NCBI GenBank assembly: GCA_949316235.1
Contig: OX438745.1
Location: 9,677,001-9,741,000, forward strand
Source: Oegoconia quadripuncta
Lineage: Eukaryota; Arthropoda; Insecta; Lepidoptera; Autostichidae
Direction of reading: 5' to 3'
Length of the DNA stretch: 64,000 nt
In this document: positions 1 to 9,475 of the stretch, in pieces
How positions within the stretch are numbered: the first letter of the stretch is position 1
Layout: every line of letters starts with the position of its first letter
The notes under the pieces: model-generated
Databases searched by the model: none
What the model was told of the DNA's origin: nothing
What the model saw: only the letters and a program-made list of their open reading frames with translations
Program-made: the position numbers and the translations under genes

Positions 1-228
1 TTTAAAAAACGGGTAATTCAATAAATTGTTATGAGAATTGGAAGCTCTATGGCAGGTTCCTAAGCCTGTTCTAATAAAAAACAGTAGTTGGAATTCTATG
101 CCTACACTCCCACCCAAAGAGAAAAAAAATATTTTCGCAAATACAGACTAAATATCATAGCTAACATGACATGGCGCACATTATTGGATGCGGAATTTAA
201 TAGAGAACAAGTTCAAACACAGTCCAAA

Positions 229-527
229 GGAATTGGAACTCTATAATCATTACAATTGAGAGTTGAAAGTCGGGTGTCCGTTGGCACCGATCGGTGTCCG
301 CGAGTGTTGTCGGTATAAAAGTTTTTTTGGCACCGATCGGTCATAGCTGAATTCAGCAGAAAATTGTTGGACTTCCACATTAAAAGTGGTTTCGGAATGA
401 TTTACTTTGTATGGATAATCGTAAATTTTTTGATGGAACGCGACTATAGTTCCTTGGGGAAAGTTGATCATAATCAGGAGTGGATTCACCAGTTATTGGG
501 ACTTACACGAGTTCAAATTCCAACAAT
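229..527 (-). mobile_element. MITE-like repeat, family M copy 1
   Basis: Non-coding repeat also present near 51674 and 61557. The two ends carry an imperfect inverted repeat: GGAATTGGAACTC at the left and the complement of GGAATTTGAACTC at the right. Inside, the word TTGGCACCGATCGGT occurs twice (about 278 and 329). A 79-codon open frame on the minus strand is just this repeat read through; it shows no domain. Confidence 0.5.
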
Positions 528-1749
528 TTCTCTTTAAGAGAATGCTCAGGTTGGCTGAGCATTGAATTAGGAAACTGAGTAATTTTGGGGTTTAGCAGCA
601 AATTGTGTGAAAAAGAAAAAATCCTACAACGAATAATAAAGAAAAGATACCCAAATAATAAACTTACACTAAATATATTACATATACCTACTGAGAAATA
701 TATACATAACATAACATATACATAACATTTTTCTTACTTCACTTCATCTCTACCTTAAAACTGAACTATTTAATTACAGATAAAATCACCTTAAGCGTAA
801 CAAAATGCAAATAATAATAGAGCGTATTTATTTATCTACAGTATGAGTATAATTGTTTTATTACAAGTGATATCATTATATTTATCTCGCTAAGTATTAA
901 CAATTGTACGTTACTACAGCGCGTAAAGATTTATGATCTATTTAAGAACATGATTTCTTGCTGCATTGATATGAAAAGAAATTTCTTAAATACTCTTACT
1001 TACCTTACCATAATTGGTTCAATGAAATTGTTATGAAGATATAACAACAAAGTCGAGAGTGAATACGAGGAACTTATTCTGTGAGACGAACTTCTTTACT
1101 TGAAGTAAAATATGAGCAGTATCATAGTAACCTTGACCTCTTATTATAATATAGTTCCTCATAAATGAATACCTAAGCTCGGATCTACCTTAGCTCATTG
1201 AGATTAATCTGCCCTTGGAATATCTAAAAACATCACCAGGGATGAGCTAGTGACCAAAGTGTCAAACATTGGTCTAATAGGCCACAGTATGCTTAAAACT
1301 AAGTATAGGCTAGTCTATCCTTTTTTGATTACTAGCATACAAAAAGGACAACATGACATTGTGATCCTCCTGTCACTTAGTTGAAAAATAATAACCTCAT
1401 CAATTTTTTTTAAAGTGAATTTAAAGTGAAACTGTCAGGCTTTGTAGGCTACATTTTGATTGATTTTTTTTTAATTTACTTACATCGAAATCACATAGCA
1501 TATAATTACATTTATTAAACATTTCTTGAAATTTTTAAAGCCAAATTTATAGTGATTTCTAATTTACAATTTAAACATTAACCGGTACTCAGCTAACTTT
1601 AATAGTAAATAAGCTAAAAATGCCTTTACATTATTTGTGTGTATGTGTGAGTGAGAGAGTGTAGAATGGAGTGTATAAACAAATATCTTTGAATCGAAAC
1701 AATTTTGAAACGAAAACTCATGTATTTGGACGCGCAAGGTCCAACTTCT
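528..1749. other. AT-rich intergenic DNA, nothing recognised
   Basis: No coding frame with family features, no tRNA-like box B and no terminal repeats seen. A short GT/GA-rich run lies near 1636-1665, close to the LINE insertion point. Confidence 0.6.
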
Positions 1750-1763
1750 TTAAAGCCTCACCT
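1750..1763. repeat. Target-site duplication, 3' side of R1-clade LINE
   Basis: TTAAAGCCTCACCT occurs here and again, without mismatch, at 8374-8387. The two copies bracket the whole element, as expected for target-primed reverse transcription. The last T is shared with the poly(T) run. Confidence 0.9.
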
Positions 1764-2142
1764 TTTTTTTTTTTTTTTTTTTTTTTTTGTCGGGGGGAAA
1801 ACACATTTACGCGTTCGACCCGCCGCTGACGGGGGTCAGCGGCGAGGATATGTGGGACTCACCGCTCCAGACGGGAGCGGTCCTACCCACTAAAAACCCC
1901 CCGGTGTTCCTCCGCGCGCACCGAATCGGCGTGGCCACGGGTACCCCTCGGTAATCGTCCGCAGCCACGCCAGCGCGGCGCCCGCCGCCAGGGCAGCGGC
2001 GGCGGCGGGCCCTCCTATAGGCTGGAGCAGGGAGGAATCTCCTGGTCCAGCCACCTCAAGAAGGCGCGTGGGAACACCACGCGCGCCTTCTCGCGAGGCT
2101 TGCGTGTGGGTGGTGACTCCCCCGAGTCACCACCCAGCCTCG
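1764..2142 (-). other. LINE 3' UTR and poly(A) tail
   Basis: About 350 nt after the ORF2 stop, then the poly(A). Several GC-rich stem-loops can be read, for example CCGCTGAC pairing with GTCAGCGG (around 1823-1842) and a longer one at 2060-2090. This segment is what the 16.2-kb copy retains, and its middle part is recognisable in the 57.6-kb copy, as expected for 5' truncation during reverse transcription. Confidence 0.8.
2060..2090 (-). promoter_or_regulatory. Conserved 3' UTR stem-loop of the LINE
   Basis: GAAGGCGCGTGG pairs with the complement further along (2077-2090), leaving a 5-nt loop and a 2-nt bulge. The same hairpin is kept in the truncated copy near 16219-16250, although that copy has lost other 3' UTR segments. 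By analogy with 3' UTR recognition in R2 and SART1 it may be the template signal for the element's reverse transcriptase; that role is inference. Confidence 0.45.
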
Positions 2143-5100
2143 CTAGGTAGGGGGGAGAAGGTGGGCATACGCCCTTCTCCGGGTCCCAGTGCGTCTGCGG
2201 CGGATGGGATGAGAGGAGGGATCGGCCTCCCTCTCTCTCTCCGCCGCCTCCTTCTGCGAGATCACGCTCTCGCAGAAGGAGAGGACCGCTTTCCACGACC
2301 TCTCGTCGCCGACCATAGCCTTGACTATGGCCGGCAAGGAGAGATCGTCCCCTACCGCTGCGACGAGGTCGCGGCGCTCCCCTGCCCAGGCTGGGCATTC
2401 CTCAAGGGTGTGCTGCGCCGTGTCCTCGTGGCAGCCACAGTGATGGCACTCGTCGGTCGCTTCCCGTCCGGCGATCCGGTGCAGGTATCTCCCGAAGCAG
2501 CCATGCCCCGAGAGAACCTGCACCGCCCGGAAGGTAAGCGAGCCCCACATGCGCTCCGTCCAGTCCCTTATTACTGGGCGGAGCGCCTCGACAGTCCGGT
2601 GGCCGGCCCCTGGCGAGGCCAGCCTTACCCCCCAGAACCCCAACACGGACTGTCGAGCCAGGAGTTTCCGCACTTCCACCTCCCTGGGAGCAGGATGCTC
2701 GTCCCGGAGGAGGAGGTCCCTGCGCCACTTGTACAGTGACGCCTGGGCCTCCGCCTCCAGGTCCCAGGGAGGTGTGCCCGCCAATACGCACGCCGCCTCG
2801 CATGAGATGGTGCGATAACCGCGTATGACGCTGACGGCCATCACCCTCTGAGGTTTTCTCAAGAGGGCGATATTACGGGCCGTCAGGGTCTCCGCCCAGA
2901 TCGGGGCCCCGTAAAGGGCCATCGATCGCACCACCCCCATATACAGGCGGCGGCTTGCCGACTTGGGCCCCCCGATGTTTGGCATCAGCCGCCTTAGGGC
3001 AGCTGATGCCGCGATCAATCGGGGGGCCAGGCGGGCGAAGTGTCTGCGGAAACTCCAGCGCGGGTCGAGGACGAGTCCGAGATACCTCATCTCGGGCTTG
3101 ACCTCGATCCGAGTGCCACCGACTTGGATGCTCGTGCCGGGAGGTGGCCCCTTCCGGGTGCGGTGGAAGCACAGCGCCTCGGACTTGTGGAGGGCCACCT
3201 CCAGGCCGAGCATCCTTATGCGCCTCACCACCTGTGCTACTGACACAGTGGCGAGGCGTGCCGCGTCTCGGTAAGAGCTTCCCCGGGAGGTCACCAGCGT
3301 GTCGTCTGCATAACAGGTGACCTCTGCTCCGGGAAGGAGCTCGCCCCGCAGCACCCAGTCGTACCCGACGTTCCACAGGAGAGGGCCCAGGACCGAACCC
3401 TGTGGAACACCGCACGACGTTTCCCACCTTGCCAGCGTACCATCCCGGACCGGATACTCTACGTATCTCTGCGAGAGGTAGGCCCCGACTATGAGGCGCA
3501 GGTATGGAGGCACATTGTGATAGCGGAGTGCCTCCATGATGCAGGCCCAGGGAAGGGTGTTGAAGGCGTTTGCGATGTCGAGCGACACCGCCAGTAACAC
3601 CCCGCCCTGGGCGGCCGCCTCTTCCGAGAGGGCTTTGATACGGCCGACCGCATCCACGGTCGACCTTCCCTCTCGGAATCCGAACTGACGTTCGGACAAG
3701 TCGGGGCCCACGTCTCGGAGGTGCTTGACGAGGCGACAGCATATAATGCGCTCGAAGAGCTTGTCGACCTCGTCCAGTAGCACGATCGGACGGTAGGCTG
3801 AGGGGGATTCCGCGGGACGCCCGTCCTTCCTTATCAGGACGAGCCGGCCGGTTTTCCAGATAACCGGAAAACGGCCGGACTGTAGACAGGCGTCCAGTAG
3901 ACCGCGGAATCTCCCCCCGAGGGCCTCCAGTGCCAGAGCCAGGACGCGTCCCGGGACTCCGTCGGGTCCCGGTGCCGTGTTTTTGGATTTCATCCTTAAC
4001 ACGGCCGCGCCTAGCTCTCCTTCCGTTACCGGAGGGATCTCGACTTCTGCGCTCGCATCCACGACGTCGGCGTGACGTCGTGGGGGCGCCATCGCTGGAG
4101 GGAGGTGTTCCGCCCCGATCGGAAACAGCGACGAAACAACCTCCTCCAGCAGTCGAGGCTCGAGACTCGCCGTCAGGGGGGGCGACCAGGGGCGAAGTTT
4201 GCCCCTGACCATCTTATACGGCCTCCCCCATGGATCACGGTTCAGAGTCTCGAGGAGCTCCGCTCTGGCACTAGCCTTCGCGTCGGCGATGGAGAGCTGT
4301 AGGGCCTTCTTAACCTCTCGATAGGCACCGTACAGCTGGGCTTCCAAGTCGGCGTCGCGGACCCGCCTTCGGCGGGCCCGGGTGTACTGGCGTCTCGCCG
4401 CCACACACCGGGATCGGATTTCTCCGATCCCTTGAGACCACCAGTACACCTGACGCTTCGGAGGTCGAAGTTTGGCCCGGGACATGCTGGCGTCGCAGAT
4501 CTGCGACAGCGCATCCCGGAACCACTCACTCTCGACCTCGACCTCCACAGGCCTGGAAGGTGTTACCCAGGCCTGGACAATGGAAGCAATCTCCACCGCT
4601 TCGCGATTTAGGCTTGACAAGGCCCATCGGGCCGAGCCTCGGCTGTTGGGGCGACGTCGCGTGTCCGCGCGTTCTGTGGATGTGGAGACGTCGAACCGGA
4701 TGTACAAGTGGTCCGACAACGTCTCCACATCCTCCAGCACCCTCCAATCACGGACACGCCGTGCGACGGCGGGGGTCGTGAACGAAACGTCCACGATGGA
4801 CCCCCCCTGCCAGCGCACGCAGGTGTTGGCCGACCCCTGGTTCAGAACCCAGAGGCCGGCAGCCGCCGCCCACTCCGCAAGGAGATCTCCCCGAGTGTTC
4901 GTCGCGGGACAACCCCAAGCCACCGATTTGGCATTGAGGTCACCCACGACGAGCGCCGGACACGGTAGGGTCTGCCCAATGAGGGCCCCTATCTGGTCCA
5001 GGAACGCTTCGAACTCGGCGAGAGTCCTGTTGGGGGAGAAATACACCCCAATAAGGCATATCTCTCCCCAGCGGACCGCCACAAAGCCTCGACCCCTCGA

Positions 5101-5316
5101 CAAGGTGGGAGGGGGCAGTATGCCCTCTGCCCCTCTTTTAGTTATTATGGCCACCAAACCGTCCACGTCCTCTGCCCAATTATCACTGGGGGGGACGTAG
5201 TACGGCTCAGCGACCACTGCAACGTCTATCGACCACTGCGCCATGGATTGCAGGAGGAGGTCCTGCGCACCGGCGCAGTGGTTGATATTCGCCTGTAGGA
5301 CCCGGTGAATGGCCAT
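2143..5316 (-). CDS. LINE ORF2: endonuclease-reverse transcriptase
   Basis: 1057 codons from the ATG at 5316-5314; a longer frame would use GTG, which I reject. It would nick the target DNA and copy the element RNA at the nick. N-terminal AP-like endonuclease: QANINH near the start, AEPY about residue 36, GDLNA about 125-129, SIVDVSF about 173-179 and SDHLYI from 201. Reverse transcriptase: GPDGVPG about 450, SLDIANAFN with catalytic Asp about 580, GVPQGSVLGP about 636 and YADD at 669-672. C-terminal zinc knuckle with Cys957, Cys960, His969, Cys974. This order and length are normal for the R1 clade. All visible catalytic residues are present and there is no internal stop. It starts inside the ORF1 stop codon (TGATG), which suggests translation by termination-reinitiation. 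Confidence 0.93.
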   Translation of the reverse strand: MAIHRVLQANINHCAGAQDLLLQSMAQWSIDVAVVAEPYYVPPSDNWAEDVDGLVAIITKRGAEGILPPPTLSRGRGFVAVRWGEICLIGVYFSPNRTLAEFEAFLDQIGALIGQTLPCPALVVGDLNAKSVAWGCPATNTRGDLLAEWAAAAGLWVLNQGSANTCVRWQGGSIVDVSFTTPAVARRVRDWRVLEDVETLSDHLYIRFDVSTSTERADTRRRPNSRGSARWALSSLNREAVEIASIVQAWVTPSRPVEVEVESEWFRDALSQICDASMSRAKLRPPKRQVYWWSQGIGEIRSRCVAARRQYTRARRRRVRDADLEAQLYGAYREVKKALQLSIADAKASARAELLETLNRDPWGRPYKMVRGKLRPWSPPLTASLEPRLLEEVVSSLFPIGAEHLPPAMAPPRRHADVVDASAEVEIPPVTEGELGAAVLRMKSKNTAPGPDGVPGRVLALALEALGGRFRGLLDACLQSGRFPVIWKTGRLVLIRKDGRPAESPSAYRPIVLLDEVDKLFERIICCRLVKHLRDVGPDLSERQFGFREGRSTVDAVGRIKALSEEAAAQGGVLLAVSLDIANAFNTLPWACIMEALRYHNVPPYLRLIVGAYLSQRYVEYPVRDGTLARWETSCGVPQGSVLGPLLWNVGYDWVLRGELLPGAEVTCYADDTLVTSRGSSYRDAARLATVSVAQVVRRIRMLGLEVALHKSEALCFHRTRKGPPPGTSIQVGGTRIEVKPEMRYLGLVLDPRWSFRRHFARLAPRLIAASAALRRLMPNIGGPKSASRRLYMGVVRSMALYGAPIWAETLTARNIALLRKPQRVMAVSVIRGYRTISCEAACVLAGTPPWDLEAEAQASLYKWRRDLLLRDEHPAPREVEVRKLLARQSVLGFWGVRLASPGAGHRTVEALRPVIRDWTERMWGSLTFRAVQVLSGHGCFGRYLHRIAGREATDECHHCGCHEDTAQHTLEECPAWAGERRDLVAAVGDDLSLPAIVKAMVGDERSWKAVLSFCESVISQKEAAEREREADPSSHPIRRRRTGTRRRAYAHLLPPT

Positions 5317-5318
5317 CA
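5314..5318 (-). promoter_or_regulatory. TGATG stop-start junction between LINE ORF1 and ORF2
   Basis: On the minus strand the ORF1 stop TGA (5318-5316) and the ORF2 ATG (5316-5314) share one A. In SART1, another R1-clade element, a UAAUG overlap is known to drive ORF2 translation by coupled termination and reinitiation. The same mechanism is inferred here from the arrangement. Confidence 0.75.
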
Positions 5319-7715
5319 CTTGGCCGCATTTACCAGGTCCTTAGTGGGAGCAACGGCGGCCGGGGTCCGTCCGGCCGCCTTAGAGCCTGCACGTTTGGGG
5401 GCTATCGCCCCCGTGCAGGCCCTGCTCCCCGCCCGGTGCTCGGCGGGCTTCCCCGCTGCCACGCATAGTGAGCAGCGAGGAGCGGCCGAGCACTCCTTGG
5501 CCAGGTGGCCTGTTTGACCGCAGCGGAAGCATTCGCCGCTGCGGTCAATCGCAGAGGTGCACCCCTGCCTCACGTGACCGAGCATGAGGCAGCGGTAGCA
5601 CCTCGTCGGCCGGGTCTCCATCAGTTTAACCTGGGCGGAGACCCAGCCGACCAACAGGCGCCCCCTGGCCACCCTCTTGGCGGCTGCCACTGGGCACTGG
5701 ACCCAGGAGGTCCCTTGGGCGAAGGCTGTGCGGACGATTTGGCCGGCTTTGACCGCCTCGACCGCACATCCCCCCGACTTGGCCACCGCAGCGGCGACGT
5801 CCTCGGACGTGACCGAGTCATCCAGGCCCGAAATGCGCAGATCTGCGCACTTCGTGGGCCTGGTAACCCGGACATCGGCCTCGCCGAGGACCTCCCTCAG
5901 CCTTGTGGCGAGGGAGTCTGCCTTTGGGCCGCTGGTGGCTCCAGGGACCTCCAAAATAAGGGCCCCCGTCCGCGCCGTACGAGACCTCAAGCCGGTGATA
6001 CCGAGGCCGTCCAACTCGATTTTGGACCTGGCCTTGGTCATCACCGACCCGTAGGTTACGCCCTTGTCCCGTGCCTCCGGTTGGAGGGTTAGGACAATGG
6101 CCGCGGAACGGGGGGCTCGGAGTCCAGCCCCCTTCTTAGGTGTCGGACCCCCCTTTTTCTTTTTTCCCCTCGGTGTTTTTGAGGGGGGGGCGGGAGGTCT
6201 GGCAGCCGCCGTCGTCGTATTAGCTCCCGAGATTTGCGCTCGGGGCTTCCGCTTTTTCTTCACCACTGCCACCCAGCTCTCGTCCATAGACGTGGGCGCG
6301 GGTGGCAGTGGTCGAGACTCCCGAGGGGTCGGCTTTGAGGGTCCGGCAACCCCTTTCTTCGCCGGACCCTTCGTCTTTTTAGTTGCCTTTTTCCCCGGCG
6401 GGATGGTCGCTGCCGGGGGTAAGGCACCCGTTATAGGCGGCGGTGGTGGTGTGCGCCTGATGGTGGGCGCAGCGGCGGTTACCGCACCTGACGAGGACGG
6501 CATCGATGAATTTGCCGCCCTCTTATCCGCCGCTAATGGCGGCCTCTCCCGCCTCGCGGGCAGCAGCCTCTCCTCCAGGGCCTCGAGCCTCGCCCCCATC
6601 ATGGTGCCGACTCGCTCCATGATGGTGCGCTCGAGGTCCTGGTCCTTCCCTGGAGGAGAGGACCGCATCTGCACCGTGGACCGCTCGAGGCTGACCCGGA
6701 GCTCGCCCATCTCCTTACGGAGCTCGGCCATCTCGGCCTTTAGGCGAGCATTTTCGCGGGTCAGCCTCGCGGTCTCGTCTGAGGTAGTCCGCTGCCTCAG
6801 CTCTTCCGTCGCCTCTGTGATGGAGGCGGCGGCAGCCTTCAGGGCTTTTATAAAAGTACCCTTCAGGCTGCCGGACTTTGTGGCGACGTGTATGATGGTT
6901 CCAACACTGTCGAGCACCTGCTTATTCAGGTCCTCGACAGTGCCGGCACCCTCCGCCTCGACGCCACTCAGCATCGGGGATGCGTCCGCAAGACGAGCCG
7001 CTCTCCTACAGCTCGTCTCGCGGACCATCTCCGCCGCCTCCTCCTCTGCCTGCAGTGGAAGCTCCTGGCGTCTCAGCTCCAGGAGCTCCGCCTTGGCCTT
7101 AGCCAGTCCCACATACCGCCCCGTGGTGGGCGGACGCCCCCTTTTACCGCGCTTGGCGGGCCCCGATGTTCTGGGCCTCACCAAGGGTCTAGAGTCGGGC
7201 GAGTCGCCGCTTGTCAACTCGTCCGACTGGGACGCCGACGCCCGCAGTCTTTTGCGGGCCTGATCCTTTGCGTGCCGGAAATCCGGCGCCGCCTCCGACC
7301 TTGGTTCCGGAGTGAGGAGGTCCATCGGAAGGTCTCCAGATAGGACCCTCCGTGGGGAGAAACACTCCTCACTCCCTGCTGCTTCGTCAATCATTCTCGT
7401 CGCCGGCATCATGAGAACTTGCTGTCGTCCTCGACTCCGGGGCGGTATCCCCGGGGCCGGTGACGACAGCAGTAGGGCTGGCGACGATACTTCGGAGTCC
7501 GACAGCACGATCGGCTTGACGCCCTTCGGTGCTGTCGGGATCTCGTGGGAGGGCTCGAGGAGGCAATTATTCCCTCCTACCCTGCCCGGCTCCTCTACCT
7601 CCCTCTGCGTATTTACGAACACCCTGGTGGGCGGGGTTCGGCCTTTGTTCATGTAGGTCTTATTGTTGTTGGATGGTGATGTTTTTTGTTTGGGGGGGGT
7701 TCTTATTAAGCTCAT
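5316..7715 (-). CDS. LINE ORF1: Gag-like RNA-binding protein
   Basis: 799 codons from the first in-frame ATG at 7715-7713; the frame is open further upstream but only with a non-ATG start. The N-terminal half is rich in Pro, Ser and charged residues. A predicted coiled coil (heptad-like Leu/Glu/Arg) lies around residues 300-350, followed by a Pro/Lys-rich linker. The C-terminus has three zinc knuckles between about residues 706 and 767: CYRCLMLGHVRQGC, CFRCGQTGHLAKEC, and a third, longer CX2C...H...C. Three C-terminal knuckles of this spacing are typical of R1-clade ORF1, which binds element RNA and helps bring it to the target chromatin. The reading frame is intact. Antisense open frames across this gene reflect its GC-rich third positions. 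Confidence 0.88.
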   Translation of the reverse strand: MSLIRTPPKQKTSPSNNNKTYMNKGRTPPTRVFVNTQREVEEPGRVGGNNCLLEPSHEIPTAPKGVKPIVLSDSEVSSPALLLSSPAPGIPPRSRGRQQVLMMPATRMIDEAAGSEECFSPRRVLSGDLPMDLLTPEPRSEAAPDFRHAKDQARKRLRASASQSDELTSGDSPDSRPLVRPRTSGPAKRGKRGRPPTTGRYVGLAKAKAELLELRRQELPLQAEEEAAEMVRETSCRRAARLADASPMLSGVEAEGAGTVEDLNKQVLDSVGTIIHVATKSGSLKGTFIKALKAAAASITEATEELRQRTTSDETARLTRENARLKAEMAELRKEMGELRVSLERSTVQMRSSPPGKDQDLERTIMERVGTMMGARLEALEERLLPARRERPPLAADKRAANSSMPSSSGAVTAAAPTIRRTPPPPPITGALPPAATIPPGKKATKKTKGPAKKGVAGPSKPTPRESRPLPPAPTSMDESWVAVVKKKRKPRAQISGANTTTAAARPPAPPSKTPRGKKKKGGPTPKKGAGLRAPRSAAIVLTLQPEARDKGVTYGSVMTKARSKIELDGLGITGLRSRTARTGALILEVPGATSGPKADSLATRLREVLGEADVRVTRPTKCADLRISGLDDSVTSEDVAAAVAKSGGCAVEAVKAGQIVRTAFAQGTSWVQCPVAAAKRVARGRLLVGWVSAQVKLMETRPTRCYRCLMLGHVRQGCTSAIDRSGECFRCGQTGHLAKECSAAPRCSLCVAAGKPAEHRAGSRACTGAIAPKRAGSKAAGRTPAAVAPTKDLVNAAK

Positions 7716-8373
7716 ATTTTGATCCCACGAGTAAGAGGGAAAGGATGGTCGTCCCGGGCGGTGCCCTCTGCACCCGGGAAACCCTATTACGCCTGGGGGG
7801 TCGGGCGGTACCCCAGGGTGGCCGCTAGTGGTGGAGTATACCCTCCACCTTCCCCCGCCGTTCCACCTCCGAAGGATCTTCGGCGGTAGGACGACGAGGG
7901 CATTCGGCGCCGCGTGCCCCAGCGCCAAAATTTGGGTTGGTTTTTATAGAGGTTTTCCTTCCTCATGGTCCGGGCGGTTAAGCCAAGACCCTCGGTCCCA
8001 GTCCGCAGCCGCGAGACATGACCACGACACTGCAGTCCAGGATTACGAGCCCGGCGGTGGCAAGGGGTAGGAAATTCCCCCCCCGCCTGCTCGGTGGCAG
8101 TGCGAGTGCACACCGAGCCCGCCCTTACTCCCCCACTAAGAGAGGAGCGTCTATCTGCTCCATCCGCTGTGCCCTCTGCTAATCAGAGGGACACGCAGAG
8201 GAGCCCCCCCATGTCAGGCTACTCGCCATCGGCCAATAAGAACCCTTACAGTGGGAAGTTATTGACCGATGCCCAGGGTGCACCGGCCCAACGACTACTC
8301 TTCCCCCCAGACGTATCCAGGGGGACCAGTAGCCATCAGGCACACGGGGAGGTTGCCTGACATCGCACCCCAA
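7716..8373 (-). other. LINE 5' UTR
   Basis: About 660 nt between the duplicated target and the ORF1 ATG. R1-clade elements usually carry an internal promoter at their 5' end. I see no TATA box, and no promoter motif that I would assert. Its presence up to the duplication shows the copy is not 5'-truncated. Confidence 0.7.
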
Positions 8374-8387
8374 TTAAAGCCTCACCT
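8374..8387. repeat. Target-site duplication, 5' side of R1-clade LINE
   Basis: Exact second copy of TTAAAGCCTCACCT (first copy at 1750-1763). Confidence 0.9.
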
Positions 8388-8984
8388 ACTGAATTCTTAA
8401 ATTTAGTGAATTTAACGTTAAAAATATCAACTTCCAAGAAATATTTATTGTATTCTTGCATGCACCGTAGCAAAACAGAATTTTGTGTTATAGTTCGTGT
8501 GACCAGAAGGCACACTAAACATTTTGGGTTGACGTCGTGCCGATATTCTATTAGGTACTAGCAATCCCATGCAAGCGCTCCAAAAGCTGGGGGCAGTCAA
8601 TGAAGTTGTGTAAGATATTGTACAGAAATACAGCATCTGCAACTAGACGCCTGGACTCCAAAGAGAGTAATAATCATTCATAATATTTCTCTTTTTTATT
8701 TTTTTTACAATCTTTTTAATTGGGTTGCCCGCATAATAGGAAGCAGTGAAATTAAACGGAAAGAGAATGACACTTCACTTTTAATTAAAATATATCGCTG
8801 TACGCACAGATAGACACACAGTAAAGTTCGTTTCTATTATTTACTAGTCGTGCACTTGCGTGAGTGTTCTATTTTTTGTCATTGGTAATATTTTATTTCG
8901 TAATTAATTAATTTTACAATTGATTTAACTGGCTCCTTGACAATGTTAAACATCGGTGGTAAAATACTCCAGTAAAAATAAGCA
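8388..8984. other. AT-rich intergenic DNA, nothing recognised
   Basis: No coding, RNA-gene or terminal-repeat features that I can support. Confidence 0.55.
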
Positions 8985-9475
8985 ATTTGGGGGTAACGAT
9001 AGAGTAATAAAATTAAAATGATTTCTAACAATTAACTTGCTTTAGGTATATTATAGGTATTAGTTATAAAACTTACAATATTAAATTATAGTTACCACTG
9101 TGAACTTCATTGCGTTGTAGAAGATGCTAAGATCGCCTAAAACAATTTTCTGAAAAATTAATCAATAGCTACTTTATTTTTTCTAAAAATAGTTTATTGT
9201 ATCGTAATATTTGCCCTACGAGAAATTTTTCATAAATCATCAGTTATTGATCATTTTTTTTTAAATAATGACATAAGTTCGAAGTATATTCTCTGAGCCA
9301 ATGAAATTCACAGTGGTAATTTTGACCTAATAGTCTATGTTTTATTACTAAATACCTATACTATATCTAAAGTAAGCTAACGATTTCTTAGAAAACATTT
9401 TTATTCTGTCACTGACAGGTACTCTATCCATGTTCAAAAAATCGCGGCCTTTAAGTGTATCCTTACTGGACTATA
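8985..9475. repeat. Foldback-type repeat, family G copy 1
   Basis: The left part (about 8990-9120) is roughly the reverse complement of the right part (about 9300-9430); both contain the GAAxTTCACAGTGGTAA word and the TATACCTAAAG-like stretch. About 180 nt of AT-rich DNA separates the arms. A diverged copy of the centre and right part lies at about 31225-31565. Non-coding; MITE or foldback element is the likely nature. Confidence 0.5.

Larger units (their letters stand above)
1764..8373 (-). mobile_element. Full-length R1-clade non-LTR retrotransposon
   Basis: About 6.6 kb, GC-rich against AT-rich flanks, transcribed leftward. Order in element sense: 5' UTR (8373-7716), ORF1 (7715-5316), ORF2 (5316-2143), 3' UTR (2142-1789), poly(A) seen as a 26-T run (1763-1788). 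A perfect 14-bp duplication flanks it. An AP-type endonuclease, central reverse transcriptase and C-terminal CCHC in ORF2, with three C-terminal zinc knuckles in ORF1, are the hallmarks of the R1 clade (R1, TRAS, SART, Waldo and relatives). It is not in 28S rDNA or in telomeric repeats, so it is not R1 itself, nor a telomeric TRAS/SART insertion. No stop codon or frameshift interrupts either ORF. The exact family cannot be named without a library search. Confidence 0.93.

Noticed and set aside
250..489. 79-codon frame with a plausible-looking protein
   Set aside because: It is the minus strand of a MITE family found at two other places, where the frame is not kept intact.
6064..7263. Open frame of 399 codons on the plus strand, and other long plus-strand frames at 2068-2739, 4472-5200 and 5505-6092
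   Set aside because: They lie antisense to the LINE ORFs. GC-rich coding DNA leaves the opposite strand open; the predicted products are low-complexity with no domain, while the minus strand shows clear AP-endonuclease, reverse-transcriptase and zinc-knuckle motifs.
5316..7928. ORF1 start at 7928 and ORF2 start at 5319
   Set aside because: These positions are TTG and GTG. The first ATGs are at 7715 (ORF1) and 5316 (ORF2), and the second makes the recognised stop-start overlap.
1764..8373. Canonical R1 inserted in 28S rDNA, or a telomeric TRAS/SART
   Set aside because: The flanks are AT-rich, non-ribosomal and contain no TTAGG arrays, so it is R1-clade but not those site-specific insertions.
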